This document shows, in pieces, positions 26,087-34,152 of a DNA stretch of 64,000 nt. The position numbers and the translations under genes are program-made. A model generated the notes under the pieces. The model was not told where the DNA came from. It did no database searches and worked only from the letters and a program-made list of their open reading frames with translations. Source of the DNA: Rhizobium sp. PP-CC-3A-592 (GTDB lineage Bacteria > Pseudomonadota > Alphaproteobacteria > Rhizobiales > Rhizobiaceae). Location of the stretch: NCBI RefSeq assembly GCF_003217095.1, contig NZ_QJSR01000003.1, positions 243,375 to 307,374 of the forward strand. The letters are read 5' to 3'. Within the stretch, counting starts at the first letter, position 1; each line of letters starts with the position of its first letter.

Positions 26087-27277
26087 CTACTTCGCGCACG
26101 CATCGGGCGTGGACGCATAGTCCCAACCGGGCGTGGGCTTGGCGCCGGTGAAGTAGGCGTCGAGCAGCGGTTCCGGCATCGGATCCTGCGGCGGAACCGG
26201 GAAGACGGAAACGGAGTCTGGCATCATGCAGTCTTTGTACCAGTTCGGCAGATCGGCATTGTGGATGGCCGGGATCGGGATCATCAGCGTGTTCAGCTTC
26301 GGCTTCTGCCCGTCCAGCATGCGCGCGCCGACGCGAAACAGCGTCTGTGCCGTCCAATGCGGCAGGAGCGCGTGGCCCTCGAAGCGAAACTTGTCAGGAT
26401 TGGCCTTCCAGTAACCGAGTGCATCGCCGGTCAGTGAACCCGTGATCAGCGGCGCCGGGCGGCCGGCTTCGGCAAAGGCTTCGGCCACGACCCGGCTCTC
26501 GCTACCCGTGGTCCAGACAGCATCGATCGGCGCCGGATTGGTGGCGATCGCCTGGAAGACGACCGTCTTCGTGACGTTGGCCGTCCAGTTGCCGTTGACG
26601 TTGCGGGCGACCTTGAGCTTGGTGTTTTCGGCAAGCGCCTTGTCGCCGCCCTGGCGTTCCTGCACCACGATCGGGTGGCCGGCGATGCCTTCGACCAAGA
26701 GAACGCTGCCGCCATCCGGCAGAGCCTTGCCGACCGCACTCATCATGTCGTAGCCCCAGCGCGCATAATTGGAATCGACATTGATCGCGTTCGGGCTGGT
26801 AACGGACCCGGCAGCCGTCACGAAGGGAATGCCGGCCTTGGCTGCCGCGTCGATCGCGTCGTCCAGCGCTGTCGCCGAGCCGGGAATGGAGGTGATGATC
26901 GAGCAGCCCTTGTCGACGAAAGCGCGGATCTGGCTGATCTGCTGGCTGACGTCGTTGTTGCTGTCGGACACTTCGAAGCTTGCGACGGTGCCGTTCGCGA
27001 TCAGTCCTTCCACCAGCCGCTGCAACTCCTTCGTCACGGTCACCCGCCACGGGTTACCCTGATAGGATTCCGAATGGCACCATTTCCAAGGTTTTGCAGG
27101 GGCCGTGAAGCCATCCCAGGCCGACGGCAGAACCGCCTGTGGCGCGCCTTCGTACTGCGCCTTCAAAGGCTCCGGCAGACCGGCGACGACGGTGGCGACG
27201 GCATCCTGCGCCTGCGTCGCATGCGCGGACAGCACGAGCGCCGTTGCGGCCAGAAGGCCGTTGATCCTCATTTTCAT
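26087..27277 (-). CDS. Periplasmic sugar-binding protein of the ribose-type ABC importer (Peripla_BP_4-like)
   Basis: 396 residues. A signal peptide (MKMRINGLLAATALVLSA, cleavage near TQAQD) is followed by a type I periplasmic binding fold: TKELQRLVEGLIANGTV, SDSNNDVSQQISQIRAFVDK, then ISQ/SIITSIPGSATALDDAID and VTAAGSVTSPNAINVDSNYA, which are typical of autoinducer/ribose-binding-like proteins. Four cysteines are present in the mature part (KWCHSES, GCSI, DCMM, DACAK), more than usual for this family. ATG 27277 follows GGAGGAGA. It sits directly before the ATPase and permease genes. The substrate is unknown. Confidence 0.92.
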   Translation of the reverse strand: MKMRINGLLAATALVLSAHATQAQDAVATVVAGLPEPLKAQYEGAPQAVLPSAWDGFTAPAKPWKWCHSESYQGNPWRVTVTKELQRLVEGLIANGTVASFEVSDSNNDVSQQISQIRAFVDKGCSIITSIPGSATALDDAIDAAAKAGIPFVTAAGSVTSPNAINVDSNYARWGYDMMSAVGKALPDGGSVLLVEGIAGHPIVVQERQGGDKALAENTKLKVARNVNGNWTANVTKTVVFQAIATNPAPIDAVWTTGSESRVVAEAFAEAGRPAPLITGSLTGDALGYWKANPDKFRFEGHALLPHWTAQTLFRVGARMLDGQKPKLNTLMIPIPAIHNADLPNWYKDCMMPDSVSVFPVPPQDPMPEPLLDAYFTGAKPTPGWDYASTPDACAK

Positions 27278-27317
27278 ACTTATCTCCTCCCGAATGTCCG
27301 GCTCCTCCGCCGGTGTG

Positions 27318-28463
27318 CTAGATCGTCTTGAAACTCTCGCGGAACAGGCAGTTGAGGTCGGCGACGACCTCTGCCGGCGGCCGCTTTTCCAGAAGGCCGC
27401 GATTGATCCGGTCGGATGCCGCCTGCTGGAACGGCATGTAACCATCGTGCCGCGGACGAACCCAGGCGGCCTCCAGCGTTCCCCGCGTGGCGCGGTAGAA
27501 ATCGGCGGTCGCGGCGTTCACCGTCCCGTCTTCCCATGCCGCCGCATGTCCCGGCTGCCCGCCGGAAGCGGCATAGAGGCCCTTCTGGACATCGCCGCTG
27601 GCGATCCAATAGGCAAAGTCGATCGCTTCCCGGGGCGAGGCCGAAAAGGCAGAGACCGCGATGCCGGTGCCACCCAGTGCAGACCCGACAGGGCCGTTCC
27701 GGCCCGCGGAGGGTATGTCACAGAAGTGGATGGGCTTCTCCCGAAAACCATCCATGGCATAGCTGACATAGCCGTAGATCAACGGTGTCACGGCATAGGT
27801 CGAGCCGGTATCCGCCATGGCTTCGAAGACGGCGATGGGGTCCATCTTGAAGCACATTGAGGGGACGAGGGCCGCGAGTTCCCGTAGCGCTTCGAACGCA
27901 GCCGCACCGGCGTCCGGCGCGATGAGCTCGTCGCCCTCGACGGCGCAGGGCGTGCCCAGATTGGCCGCCAGCGTGTAGAAGCTCATGAGGCTGTGCGGCG
28001 GGCGAAGCGGCAGCAGCACGCGGCCTTCGCGTGCGAGATCCAGCATTTCTTCCCACCGCTGCGGGGGTGCGGACAGGAGATCCGGCCGGAAGGCCTGCAC
28101 CTGCGTTGCCGCATCAATGGGCAAGCCCCATTGCCGGCCCCGCCAGTGGTAGCTCGGAAAGGATGCACCGACGCTGCCGGCGCGAAGAGCCTCTGCCTCC
28201 GCCGCCTTCTCCAGCACGTCGAGCGGCGCGAGGCAGTTCTCCCGTGTGATCTGACCGACATGCGGATGATCGATGACGATGAGGTCGTAGGCGCGCGCCA
28301 GTTCCTCGACCGGATAGGTCTCGAAATCCTGCAGGGAGCGTTTATCCCAGGTGACGGTAACGCCGGTCTGCTCCTCCCAGAGACGCGAGCAGGCGACCAT
28401 CGGATCGTAGCCGCGCGGGTGGTTCCAGGTCATGCCCTTGAGGGTGGTGCGTTGCGTGCTCAC
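27318..28463 (-). CDS. Solute-binding-protein-like protein without signal peptide
   Basis: 381 residues resembling family 1 ABC binding proteins: it opens MTWNHPRGYDPMVACSRLWEE and has WDKRSLQDFETYP, LIVIDHPHVGQI, WGLPIDAATQV, LGGTGIAVSAFSASPREAIDFAYWI and PFQQAASDRINRGLLE. The striking feature is the missing export signal: the ATG overlaps the CoA-transferase stop by four bases and there is no hydrophobic segment at the N-terminus. It is therefore likely cytoplasmic, perhaps sequestering or delivering a small molecule to the neighbouring CoA enzymes. An alternative is a misassigned start, but the frame upstream is occupied by caiB. Confidence 0.8.
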   Translation of the reverse strand: MSTQRTTLKGMTWNHPRGYDPMVACSRLWEEQTGVTVTWDKRSLQDFETYPVEELARAYDLIVIDHPHVGQITRENCLAPLDVLEKAAEAEALRAGSVGASFPSYHWRGRQWGLPIDAATQVQAFRPDLLSAPPQRWEEMLDLAREGRVLLPLRPPHSLMSFYTLAANLGTPCAVEGDELIAPDAGAAAFEALRELAALVPSMCFKMDPIAVFEAMADTGSTYAVTPLIYGYVSYAMDGFREKPIHFCDIPSAGRNGPVGSALGGTGIAVSAFSASPREAIDFAYWIASGDVQKGLYAASGGQPGHAAAWEDGTVNAATADFYRATRGTLEAAWVRPRHDGYMPFQQAASDRINRGLLEKRPPAEVVADLNCLFRESFKTI

Positions 28464-29659
28464 AGGCCGAACTCCTCACGGATGGCGGCGCTCTGCTCAC
28501 CGATCCGGGGCGCTGCCCGATCGAACGTGGGACGCACGCCGTCGATCCTGAGCGGCGACCGCGTGGTGTGGATGGAGACGCCATCGTCGCGCGAGACCGT
28601 CTGCAGCATGTCGAGATGCTGAAAGCCGTCGCTTTCCATCAGCTCCTTCCAGTCCATCACCTTGGCGCACCAGATATCGGCCGGCTCCAGGATGGCGAGC
28701 CATTCGTCGATGGTCTTTTCGGAAATGCGTTTGGCGATCAGCGCCTTGATCGCGTCGCGCGCGGTAAACCAGCTCGACGGATCGCCCCGGAACATGGCGA
28801 GCTCGTCCATCTCCAGAAGGTCCGCCAGTTTCGGGATCGGCGTCATCGCGATGGCGAGATAGCCGTCGGCTGCGGGATAGACGCCGTAGGGGGCCGAGAG
28901 ATAGGCGTGGGCGCTGCGGAAATCCGAGCGCTTCGGCAAACGGCGACCGTCGTTCAGATGCGTGGTCAGCACCTCGAACTGCAGATCGACCAAGGCTTCG
29001 AGCAGGCTGGTTTCTACATGGCTGCCCTTGCCCGTCACGCCGCGCCGCACGAGCGCTGCGAGGATACCCTGCGCCGCAGCCGCTCCGGCCAGCATATCGC
29101 CGATGGCAAGCCCGAAGGGCACCGGCCCCTGCCCCTCGTCGCCGTTCAGCCACATGACGCCGGAGCGCGACTGCGCCAGAAGATCCTGGCCCGGGCGCGA
29201 GACCCAGGGACCTTCGTTGCCGTAACCGCTGATCGAGCAGAACACGATACGCGGATTGATCGCCTTCACTTTGGCATAGTCGAGCCCCAGCCGCTGGATG
29301 ACGCCGGGGCGGAAGTTCTGGATGACGACGTCGGCGCTGTGCAGCAGTTTGCGAAGCGCTGCGAGGTCGTCCGCGTTCTTCAGGTCGATCGCGAGGCTCT
29401 CCTTGGCGCGATTGATCGCGTGGAAAATCGTGGAGTCGCCGCCAATCTCCGTATCGCTGAGGTAGAGGCGCCGCGACAGGTCGCCGCCATCGGGCCGCTC
29501 GATCTTGATCACGCGGGCGCCGAGATCCATCAGGCGGAGCGAACAATAGGGGCCTGACAGGAACTGGCTCATATCCACGACGAGGAGCCCGCTCAAAGGG
29601 AGTTCGGCTTCCTCCGTTGCGGCTGCGGTCGTGAAGGCTGGGATATCGGACAACGGCAT
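28460..29659 (-). CDS. CaiB/BaiF-family (family III) CoA-transferase
   Basis: 399 residues, the normal length. Family motifs: LSGLLVVDMSQFLSGPYCS near residue 22, DLGARVIKIERPDGGD with the catalytic Asp expected downstream, NRAKESLAIDLKN, DVVIQNFRPGVIQRLGLDY, SISGYGNEGPW and GDMLAGAAAAQGILAAL. The catalytic aspartate is the one in GLAIGDMLAGAA. These enzymes move CoA between carboxylic acids, typically from succinyl-CoA or an acyl-CoA to a hydroxy or unsaturated acid. It lies between a MaoC hydratase-like gene and the signal-less binding-like gene, suggesting CoA-activated breakdown of the imported compound (inference). Confidence 0.93.
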   Translation of the reverse strand: MPLSDIPAFTTAAATEEAELPLSGLLVVDMSQFLSGPYCSLRLMDLGARVIKIERPDGGDLSRRLYLSDTEIGGDSTIFHAINRAKESLAIDLKNADDLAALRKLLHSADVVIQNFRPGVIQRLGLDYAKVKAINPRIVFCSISGYGNEGPWVSRPGQDLLAQSRSGVMWLNGDEGQGPVPFGLAIGDMLAGAAAAQGILAALVRRGVTGKGSHVETSLLEALVDLQFEVLTTHLNDGRRLPKRSDFRSAHAYLSAPYGVYPAADGYLAIAMTPIPKLADLLEMDELAMFRGDPSSWFTARDAIKALIAKRISEKTIDEWLAILEPADIWCAKVMDWKELMESDGFQHLDMLQTVSRDDGVSIHTTRSPLRIDGVRPTFDRAAPRIGEQSAAIREEFGL

Positions 29660-29665
29660 GACGGC

Positions 29666-30214
29666 TTACTTTTCGGTAACGGCGATGGCGCCGGGGTTCT
29701 TGTAGCGGACAGTCTGGAGATGCTCGCAATAGAGCACCAGCTCGCCTTCGCCCTTGAAGATCTCGTAGCTGGCCCTGATCAGGCCGAGATCCGCCGTGCG
29801 CGGCTTCTTCTCCATATTGGTCCGGATCGTGTAGATCGTGTCGCCGATGAAGACCGGCTTGATGAAGCGCAGCCTGTCATAGCCGTAGGAAAAGGCGTTG
29901 ACGCAATTGGTGGCGACGAGGCCGAGGCCGGCGGAAAAGACGAAGGCACCGGCAACGAGCCGACGGCCGAAGATGCCCTCCCGCCGGGCGAACATCTCGT
30001 CCTGAACGTACGGATGGATGTCGGTCACGAGCGTGTTGAAGAGGTGGCTGTCGGATTCCCCGAGGGTACGGCGCAGCGAACGGATCTTCTGACCGACCGG
30101 CCAATCCTCGTAGAACCAGTTCTCCGCATTCCAAACCGGAAGGCCCGCATGATCTGCCGGCATGTCCGAGGGAAAGGTGCTTTCCACACCCACCGTAGGC
30201 TGAAACGTCTCCAC
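29666..30214 (-). CDS. MaoC-like hot-dog dehydratase, operon head
   Basis: 182 residues. MaoC-domain features: [35 protein letters not shown] in place of the usual D-x4-H site, [17 protein letters not shown], and [21 protein letters not shown], the last nearly identical to the MaoC in the L-fucose operon. It has a longer N-terminal extension (about 30 residues) than its paralogue. The usual activity is hydration of an enoyl-CoA, fitting the CoA-transferase gene six bases downstream. GGAGGAG precedes the ATG at 30214. Confidence 0.88.
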   Translation of the reverse strand: METFQPTVGVESTFPSDMPADHAGLPVWNAENWFYEDWPVGQKIRSLRRTLGESDSHLFNTLVTDIHPYVQDEMFARREGIFGRRLVAGAFVFSAGLGLVATNCVNAFSYGYDRLRFIKPVFIGDTIYTIRTNMEKKPRTADLGLIRASYEIFKGEGELVLYCEHLQTVRYKNPGAIAVTEK

Positions 30215-30237
30215 GAAGCTCCTCCTCCGTATTTTCT

Positions 30238-30260
30238 TATGTGAAGATAGTGTTCACATA
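30238..30260. promoter_or_regulatory. Palindromic operator between the MaoC operon and the lactonase gene
   Basis: Perfect inverted repeat TATGTGAA - 7 bases - TTCACATA, 24 bases upstream of the MaoC-operon start and about 85 upstream of the divergent lactonase ATG. The size and symmetry suit a dimeric GntR, LacI or CRP-type regulator. The TGTGA/TCACA core with a wider spacer also resembles a CRP/FNR site (consensus TGTGA-N6-TCACA; here the spacer between those cores is 11), so a dedicated repressor is more likely. Confidence 0.7.
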
Positions 30261-30344
30261 TGGATTGCTTTTGCAAGAGGCATCGACCATTCTCGCCATG
30301 GGAAAAGGAACCGTTGGAAGACGGTGGAAATGGGAGGAAGAGAC

Positions 30345-31433
30345 ATGGCGGAGCCCTGCCTGATGTTTGTCGGATCGCTCAATCGCGAGGCGCCGTATTT
30401 TCAAGGCGCGCGCGGCACAGGCCTGACGGTCTACAGCTTCGACGAGGATACGCTGGCGGTGGAGACGCTTGCCGGCTTTACCGGCATCGACAACCCGACC
30501 TTCCTCTCGGTCACGCCGGATGGGCGCCGGGTCTATGCCAATTCCGAGATCTTCGGCTGGGCGGAAGGTCTGGTCTCGGCACTGTCCTTCGACTGGACGA
30601 GGGCAAGCCTCGCGCCGATCGGCATGCAGCCGACCCTCGGCAGCATCACGGCGCACAACACGCTTTCGGACGATGGCAAATGGTTGTTCGTCGTCAATTA
30701 CGGCATGGGTGCCGGCGGACCGGATCAATCGCTGGTGGTCTATGGTATTCGGGAAGACGGAAGCCTGACGCCGCCTGTCTCCAGCGTGCAGCAGGTGGGA
30801 ACCGGGCCGGATACCGACCGGCAGGAGCGCAGCCACGCCCATAGCGTCACCCGCATCGGGCCAAACCTGCTGCTGGTCGCGGATCTCGGTACGGATACGC
30901 TGACCACCTATGCCTTCGATGAAGAGGGCAGCTTATCGCGCCGCCATGTCTGCCCAAGCGCGCCCGGGGCCGGTCCCCGGCATGCAGCAGTTCATCCCGG
31001 CGGAGGCTGGATCTTCGTGATGAACGAGCTGGACTCGACTATTGCAAGCTACGCCGTCAGCACCGACGGCCGGCTGACACCCGTCGATGCGAAACCCGCC
31101 GTACCCGAGGATTTCAGCGCCGGCAATCACTGCGCCGATATCCAGATCTCACCGGATGGTCGTTTCGTCTATGGCTCGAACCGTGGGCACGACAGCATCG
31201 CCACCTTTGCCGTCAACGAAACCACCGGCCAGCTGACGCATGTCGCCCATACGCGCTGCGGCGGCGCGACCCCGCGAAACCTTGCGATCTCGCCGTCAGG
31301 CCGACACCTCCTTTGCGCCAACCAGAACGCCGACGTCATCACGATCTTCAAGCGCGATGCCGATACCGGCAGCCTGACACCGAGCGGAAAGACGATCGCC
31401 GTGGGCACGCCCATGTGCATCCGCTTCGCGTGA
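30345..31433 (+). CDS. Beta-propeller lactonase of the 6-phosphogluconolactonase (YbhE/Pgl) family
   Basis: 362 residues in a seven-bladed propeller pattern: repeated blades with LTVYSFDEDTL, NPTFLSVTPDGRRVYANSE, LTTYAFDEEG, PRHAAVHPGGGWIFVMNE, IQISPDGRFVYGSNRGHDSI and PRNLAISPSGRHLLCANQN. The PRHAAVHP and SNRGHDS motifs are the family marks. Members hydrolyse 6-phosphogluconolactone or other sugar lactones. GGGAGGAAG precedes ATG 30345. It is divergent from the MaoC/CaiB/ABC operon and shares its operator region, so a lactone intermediate of that pathway is a reasonable substrate (inference). Confidence 0.9.
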   Translation: MAEPCLMFVGSLNREAPYFQGARGTGLTVYSFDEDTLAVETLAGFTGIDNPTFLSVTPDGRRVYANSEIFGWAEGLVSALSFDWTRASLAPIGMQPTLGSITAHNTLSDDGKWLFVVNYGMGAGGPDQSLVVYGIREDGSLTPPVSSVQQVGTGPDTDRQERSHAHSVTRIGPNLLLVADLGTDTLTTYAFDEEGSLSRRHVCPSAPGAGPRHAAVHPGGGWIFVMNELDSTIASYAVSTDGRLTPVDAKPAVPEDFSAGNHCADIQISPDGRFVYGSNRGHDSIATFAVNETTGQLTHVAHTRCGGATPRNLAISPSGRHLLCANQNADVITIFKRDADTGSLTPSGKTIAVGTPMCIRFA

Positions 31434-31443
31434 TCGGCCGAGA

Positions 31444-31469
31444 GGCCGGCAGGGAATGCCCCGCCGGCC
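31444..31469. terminator. Hairpin between convergent genes
   Basis: GGCCGGC-A-GGG, loop AATG, CCC-C-GCCGGCC: ten pairs with one mismatch, between the ends of the lactonase (+) and the binding protein (-). No T run on either side; probably a bidirectional terminator of the factor-dependent sort. Confidence 0.5.
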
Positions 31470-31479
31470 CTCCTCGGAC

Positions 31480-32739
31480 TTACTTGCCGTCCTTCAGCTT
31501 GCCGACCTCTTCGGCACTCAGTTCGCCCACGGTGGTCACCTCGCCGTTCGTGATCTTCCACAAGCGGAACGGACCGGTGATGTCGCCATACTGGTCGAAG
31601 GTGACCGGACCGATGACGCCCTCGTACTTCACCGGCTTGCCCTCCTTGATCAGCGCCAGCGCCTTGACGAATTCGTCCTTGCCGGCATGGATCGGCGTGC
31701 CGCCTTCGGCCACGACCTCGCGCATCGCGGTCTTGATGGCCGCTGCATCCGACTTGCCGGCCTTGGCGATGGCGAGCCCGACGATGGCGCCGGCATCGTA
31801 GGAACGGTCGGCCGCCGGCGCCGACGGTGCGATGCCACCGGAGAAGGCCTCGTAATTGGCGTTGAAATACTCGGTCGATGCGGTCGGGCTGGTGCCGGAC
31901 GATGTGCCGTAGGCGTTTTCGAGATATTGTGCGCCGACGCTTTCGATGAAGTCCTTGGAGTTCATGCCGTCATTCAGAAGGAACGTCTGCTTGCCACCGC
32001 CGGAAATCCAGGCGCGGGCGATCGTCGCACCGTCCACCGGCGTGCTGACGAGGTAAAGCGCATCCGGCTCGCCGGCCATGGCGGCACTCGCCTCCGAGGC
32101 ATAGCTCGACTGCTTCTCGTTATAGGGCGTCGTGGTGGTGATGGTGCCGCCAAGCTTTTCGTACGCCGTCTTGAACTCGCGCACCATGTTGACGCCGAAG
32201 TCGTTGTTGACGTTGATGATGGCGATCTTCTTCAGGCCCTGGTCGATCGCGTATTTCGCCGCCGCCGTTCCCTGCAGCGCATCCGAGGTGATGGTGCGGA
32301 AGAACACGCCGTTCGTCTTGCCGTCACGGCCGAGCGCGGTGAGCGTCGGCGACGAGGAGGCCGGGGAGACCTGCACGACACCGGCCGGCGCCGTGACCGA
32401 GGTCAGGATCGGGATGGACACCGAGGAGATGATGCCGCCGATGATCACGGGCACCTTTTTGATGTTGACGAGCTGCGTCGCCTGATCGACGGCGACATTG
32501 CCCTGGCTCTGGCTGTCGCGCGTATCGGCCACGACCTTGCAGCCCCCCACGCCGCCCGCCTCGTTAATGTCGCGGAAGGCCATCTCGACGGACTTCGCGC
32601 CCGCCTGGCCATATTCGCCAGCCGGGCCTGTCAGCTCCATGACGAGGCCGACGGTGATGTCGCAATCGGCCGAGAAGGCGGGCGACGTGGAGGCTGCCAG
32701 TGTGGTCAAAAGCGCTGCGAGCAGATGTGACGGTCTCAT
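31480..32739 (-). CDS. Branched-chain-amino-acid-type ABC binding protein (Peripla_BP_6), without partner genes
   Basis: 419 residues. The signal peptide MRPSHLLAALLTTLAASTSP is likely cleaved near AFSA. The mature protein begins DCDITVGLVMELTGPAGEYG and continues GAKSVEMAFRDINEAGGVGG, VPVIIGGIISSVSIPI, and IINVNNDFGVNMVREFKTAYE, all standard for LivJ/HAAT-type proteins that bind amino acids, amides, urea or aromatic acids. No permease or ATPase lies near, so it uses a transporter coded elsewhere or acts as a sensor. It follows the aldo-keto reductase gene after two bases. Confidence 0.92.
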   Translation of the reverse strand: MRPSHLLAALLTTLAASTSPAFSADCDITVGLVMELTGPAGEYGQAGAKSVEMAFRDINEAGGVGGCKVVADTRDSQSQGNVAVDQATQLVNIKKVPVIIGGIISSVSIPILTSVTAPAGVVQVSPASSSPTLTALGRDGKTNGVFFRTITSDALQGTAAAKYAIDQGLKKIAIINVNNDFGVNMVREFKTAYEKLGGTITTTTPYNEKQSSYASEASAAMAGEPDALYLVSTPVDGATIARAWISGGGKQTFLLNDGMNSKDFIESVGAQYLENAYGTSSGTSPTASTEYFNANYEAFSGGIAPSAPAADRSYDAGAIVGLAIAKAGKSDAAAIKTAMREVVAEGGTPIHAGKDEFVKALALIKEGKPVKYEGVIGPVTFDQYGDITGPFRLWKITNGEVTTVGELSAEEVGKLKDGK

Positions 32740-32741
32740 TC

Positions 32742-33788
32742 TTATTCCCCTTTGTTGAGATTGTATTTCATGATGGCGCCGTGACGGCCCGTGCGGTCGC
32801 GTTCCAGCGCATAGACATCGCCGTCCAGCGGCCGGGCGTCAGTAAGGACGGCTGCCAGCGCCGCATGGTCTTCGTCGTCGAGCACGATATCGGAAATGGC
32901 GAGATTGGCGGGCAGATGGCTGCGGTTGCGCGCGCCGACGATGACGGCGGCAACGGCGGGCTTCGTCAGCATGGCAGCACTCGCGACCGTCGCGATGTCG
33001 GTCTCGTGGCGGTCGGCAATGCGCCGAAGTGTGCGCAGCAGGGACTGAAAGAGCTCCCATCCGCCAAAATCGTCGATGATCAACTTGTACTTGGTCAGCG
33101 ACCGGTTTTCGAGCGGATGCTCCGGCTCCGTCTGCCCCAGCCAGCGATCGCTGAGGAAGCCGCCGGCGACCGTGCCGTAGCAGAGCAAGGCAAACCCCTT
33201 CTCGCGCGCGAGATCGACCATGCGCTTTTCCGGACGCCGGTCGAGCAGCGAATATTGCAGTTGAAGGGAGGCGACGGGAACGCCGGCATCGATGACTTCA
33301 GCGACATGATCAGTGTCGAAATTCGTCAGGCTGACCTTTCCGATCCTGCCTTCTTCCGAAAGCTCCTTCAACCAGCCGGCCGTCTCCAGCCAGCCGGGCA
33401 CGTCGAGCGCCCACCAGTGAAACTGGACGAGATCGAGCGTCTCGAGGTTCAGCCGCTTGCGCGAGGTATCGATCACGCCCTCGACATAGGTCTTGTCGAT
33501 GGTGGGCAGGACGGCAAGGTCAGGCACGAACTTCGTATGGACCCGGATGCGGGACAGTGCCTCTGCACCCCGCAGGTTGCCATAGGCGCGCCGGAAGCGG
33601 CCGATCAGCTCTTCGACGCCGGTATAGATATCGGCACAGTCGAAGGTGGTAATGCCGGCATCCGCAAAGGCGATCATGTCCTCCACCGCAGTGTCCCCAT
33701 CGACCGCGCCATGGCCGCCGGCCAGCTGCCAGCCACCGCGAATGACGCGGGAGATCTCGTAGTCGGGAGCGATGGCGATGCGTTGCAT
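32742..33788 (-). CDS. Aldo/keto reductase
   Basis: 348 residues. The catalytic set is present: Asp and Tyr in FDCADIYTGVEELIGR, Lys in VHTKFVPDL, and His in LVQFHWWALDVPG. The NADPH-binding end includes SAAMLTKPAVAAVIVGARNRSHL. This fold reduces aldehydes or ketones, or oxidises the reverse; the specific substrate cannot be read. It lies ten bases after the TIGR04076-like gene and two before the binding-protein gene, so the four genes from the GntR regulator onward look like one operon. Confidence 0.92.
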   Translation of the reverse strand: MQRIAIAPDYEISRVIRGGWQLAGGHGAVDGDTAVEDMIAFADAGITTFDCADIYTGVEELIGRFRRAYGNLRGAEALSRIRVHTKFVPDLAVLPTIDKTYVEGVIDTSRKRLNLETLDLVQFHWWALDVPGWLETAGWLKELSEEGRIGKVSLTNFDTDHVAEVIDAGVPVASLQLQYSLLDRRPEKRMVDLAREKGFALLCYGTVAGGFLSDRWLGQTEPEHPLENRSLTKYKLIIDDFGGWELFQSLLRTLRRIADRHETDIATVASAAMLTKPAVAAVIVGARNRSHLPANLAISDIVLDDEDHAALAAVLTDARPLDGDVYALERDRTGRHGAIMKYNLNKGE

Positions 33789-33798
33789 GTCTTCGGGC

Positions 33799-34152
33799 CT
33801 ATGTTTCGTCGTTCAGGGGGACTGCGGTGGTCGCGGCGTGGCTGAAACGCCGGTGGTGCAGGCGCGTGATGCGCAACCGCGTGGAGCAGTTCGGGTCGGG
33901 GCACGCGATCTCCGCATCCGTCGTCATCCAGTCGTTGCGATGGGTGGGCCGCTGCTTGGCCGCAAGCAGCGGCAGCACGGAGGCGAGCGAGTAGATCGAC
34001 AGGCCCTGCCCCTCCGGCAGATGCAGCATTTCGCCACGCAGCTCGAAATGGTCGCCCGGCTTCGCGCCGCAATAGACCGCACCGCCCTCGGGAATGATCA
34101 CGTCCACGCGCAGATCGAACAGCTCGAAGCCGTCATCGCCAGCCTCAGCCAT
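33799..34152 (-). CDS. TIGR04076-family small protein
   Basis: 117 residues. The pattern matches TIGR04076 proteins of unknown function: FELFDLRVDVIIPEGG, CGAKPGDHFELRGEMLHLP, SLASVLPLLAAKQRP and the terminal CPDPNCSTRLRITRL. Such proteins are small cytoplasmic beta-rich domains sometimes fused or adjacent to aldo-keto reductases and radical enzymes. The ATG at 34152 overlaps the regulator stop by 8 bases, which fixes the start. The cysteines in the CPDPNC segment could bind a metal (inference). Confidence 0.75.
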   Translation of the reverse strand: MAEAGDDGFELFDLRVDVIIPEGGAVYCGAKPGDHFELRGEMLHLPEGQGLSIYSLASVLPLLAAKQRPTHRNDWMTTDAEIACPDPNCSTRLRITRLHHRRFSHAATTAVPLNDET

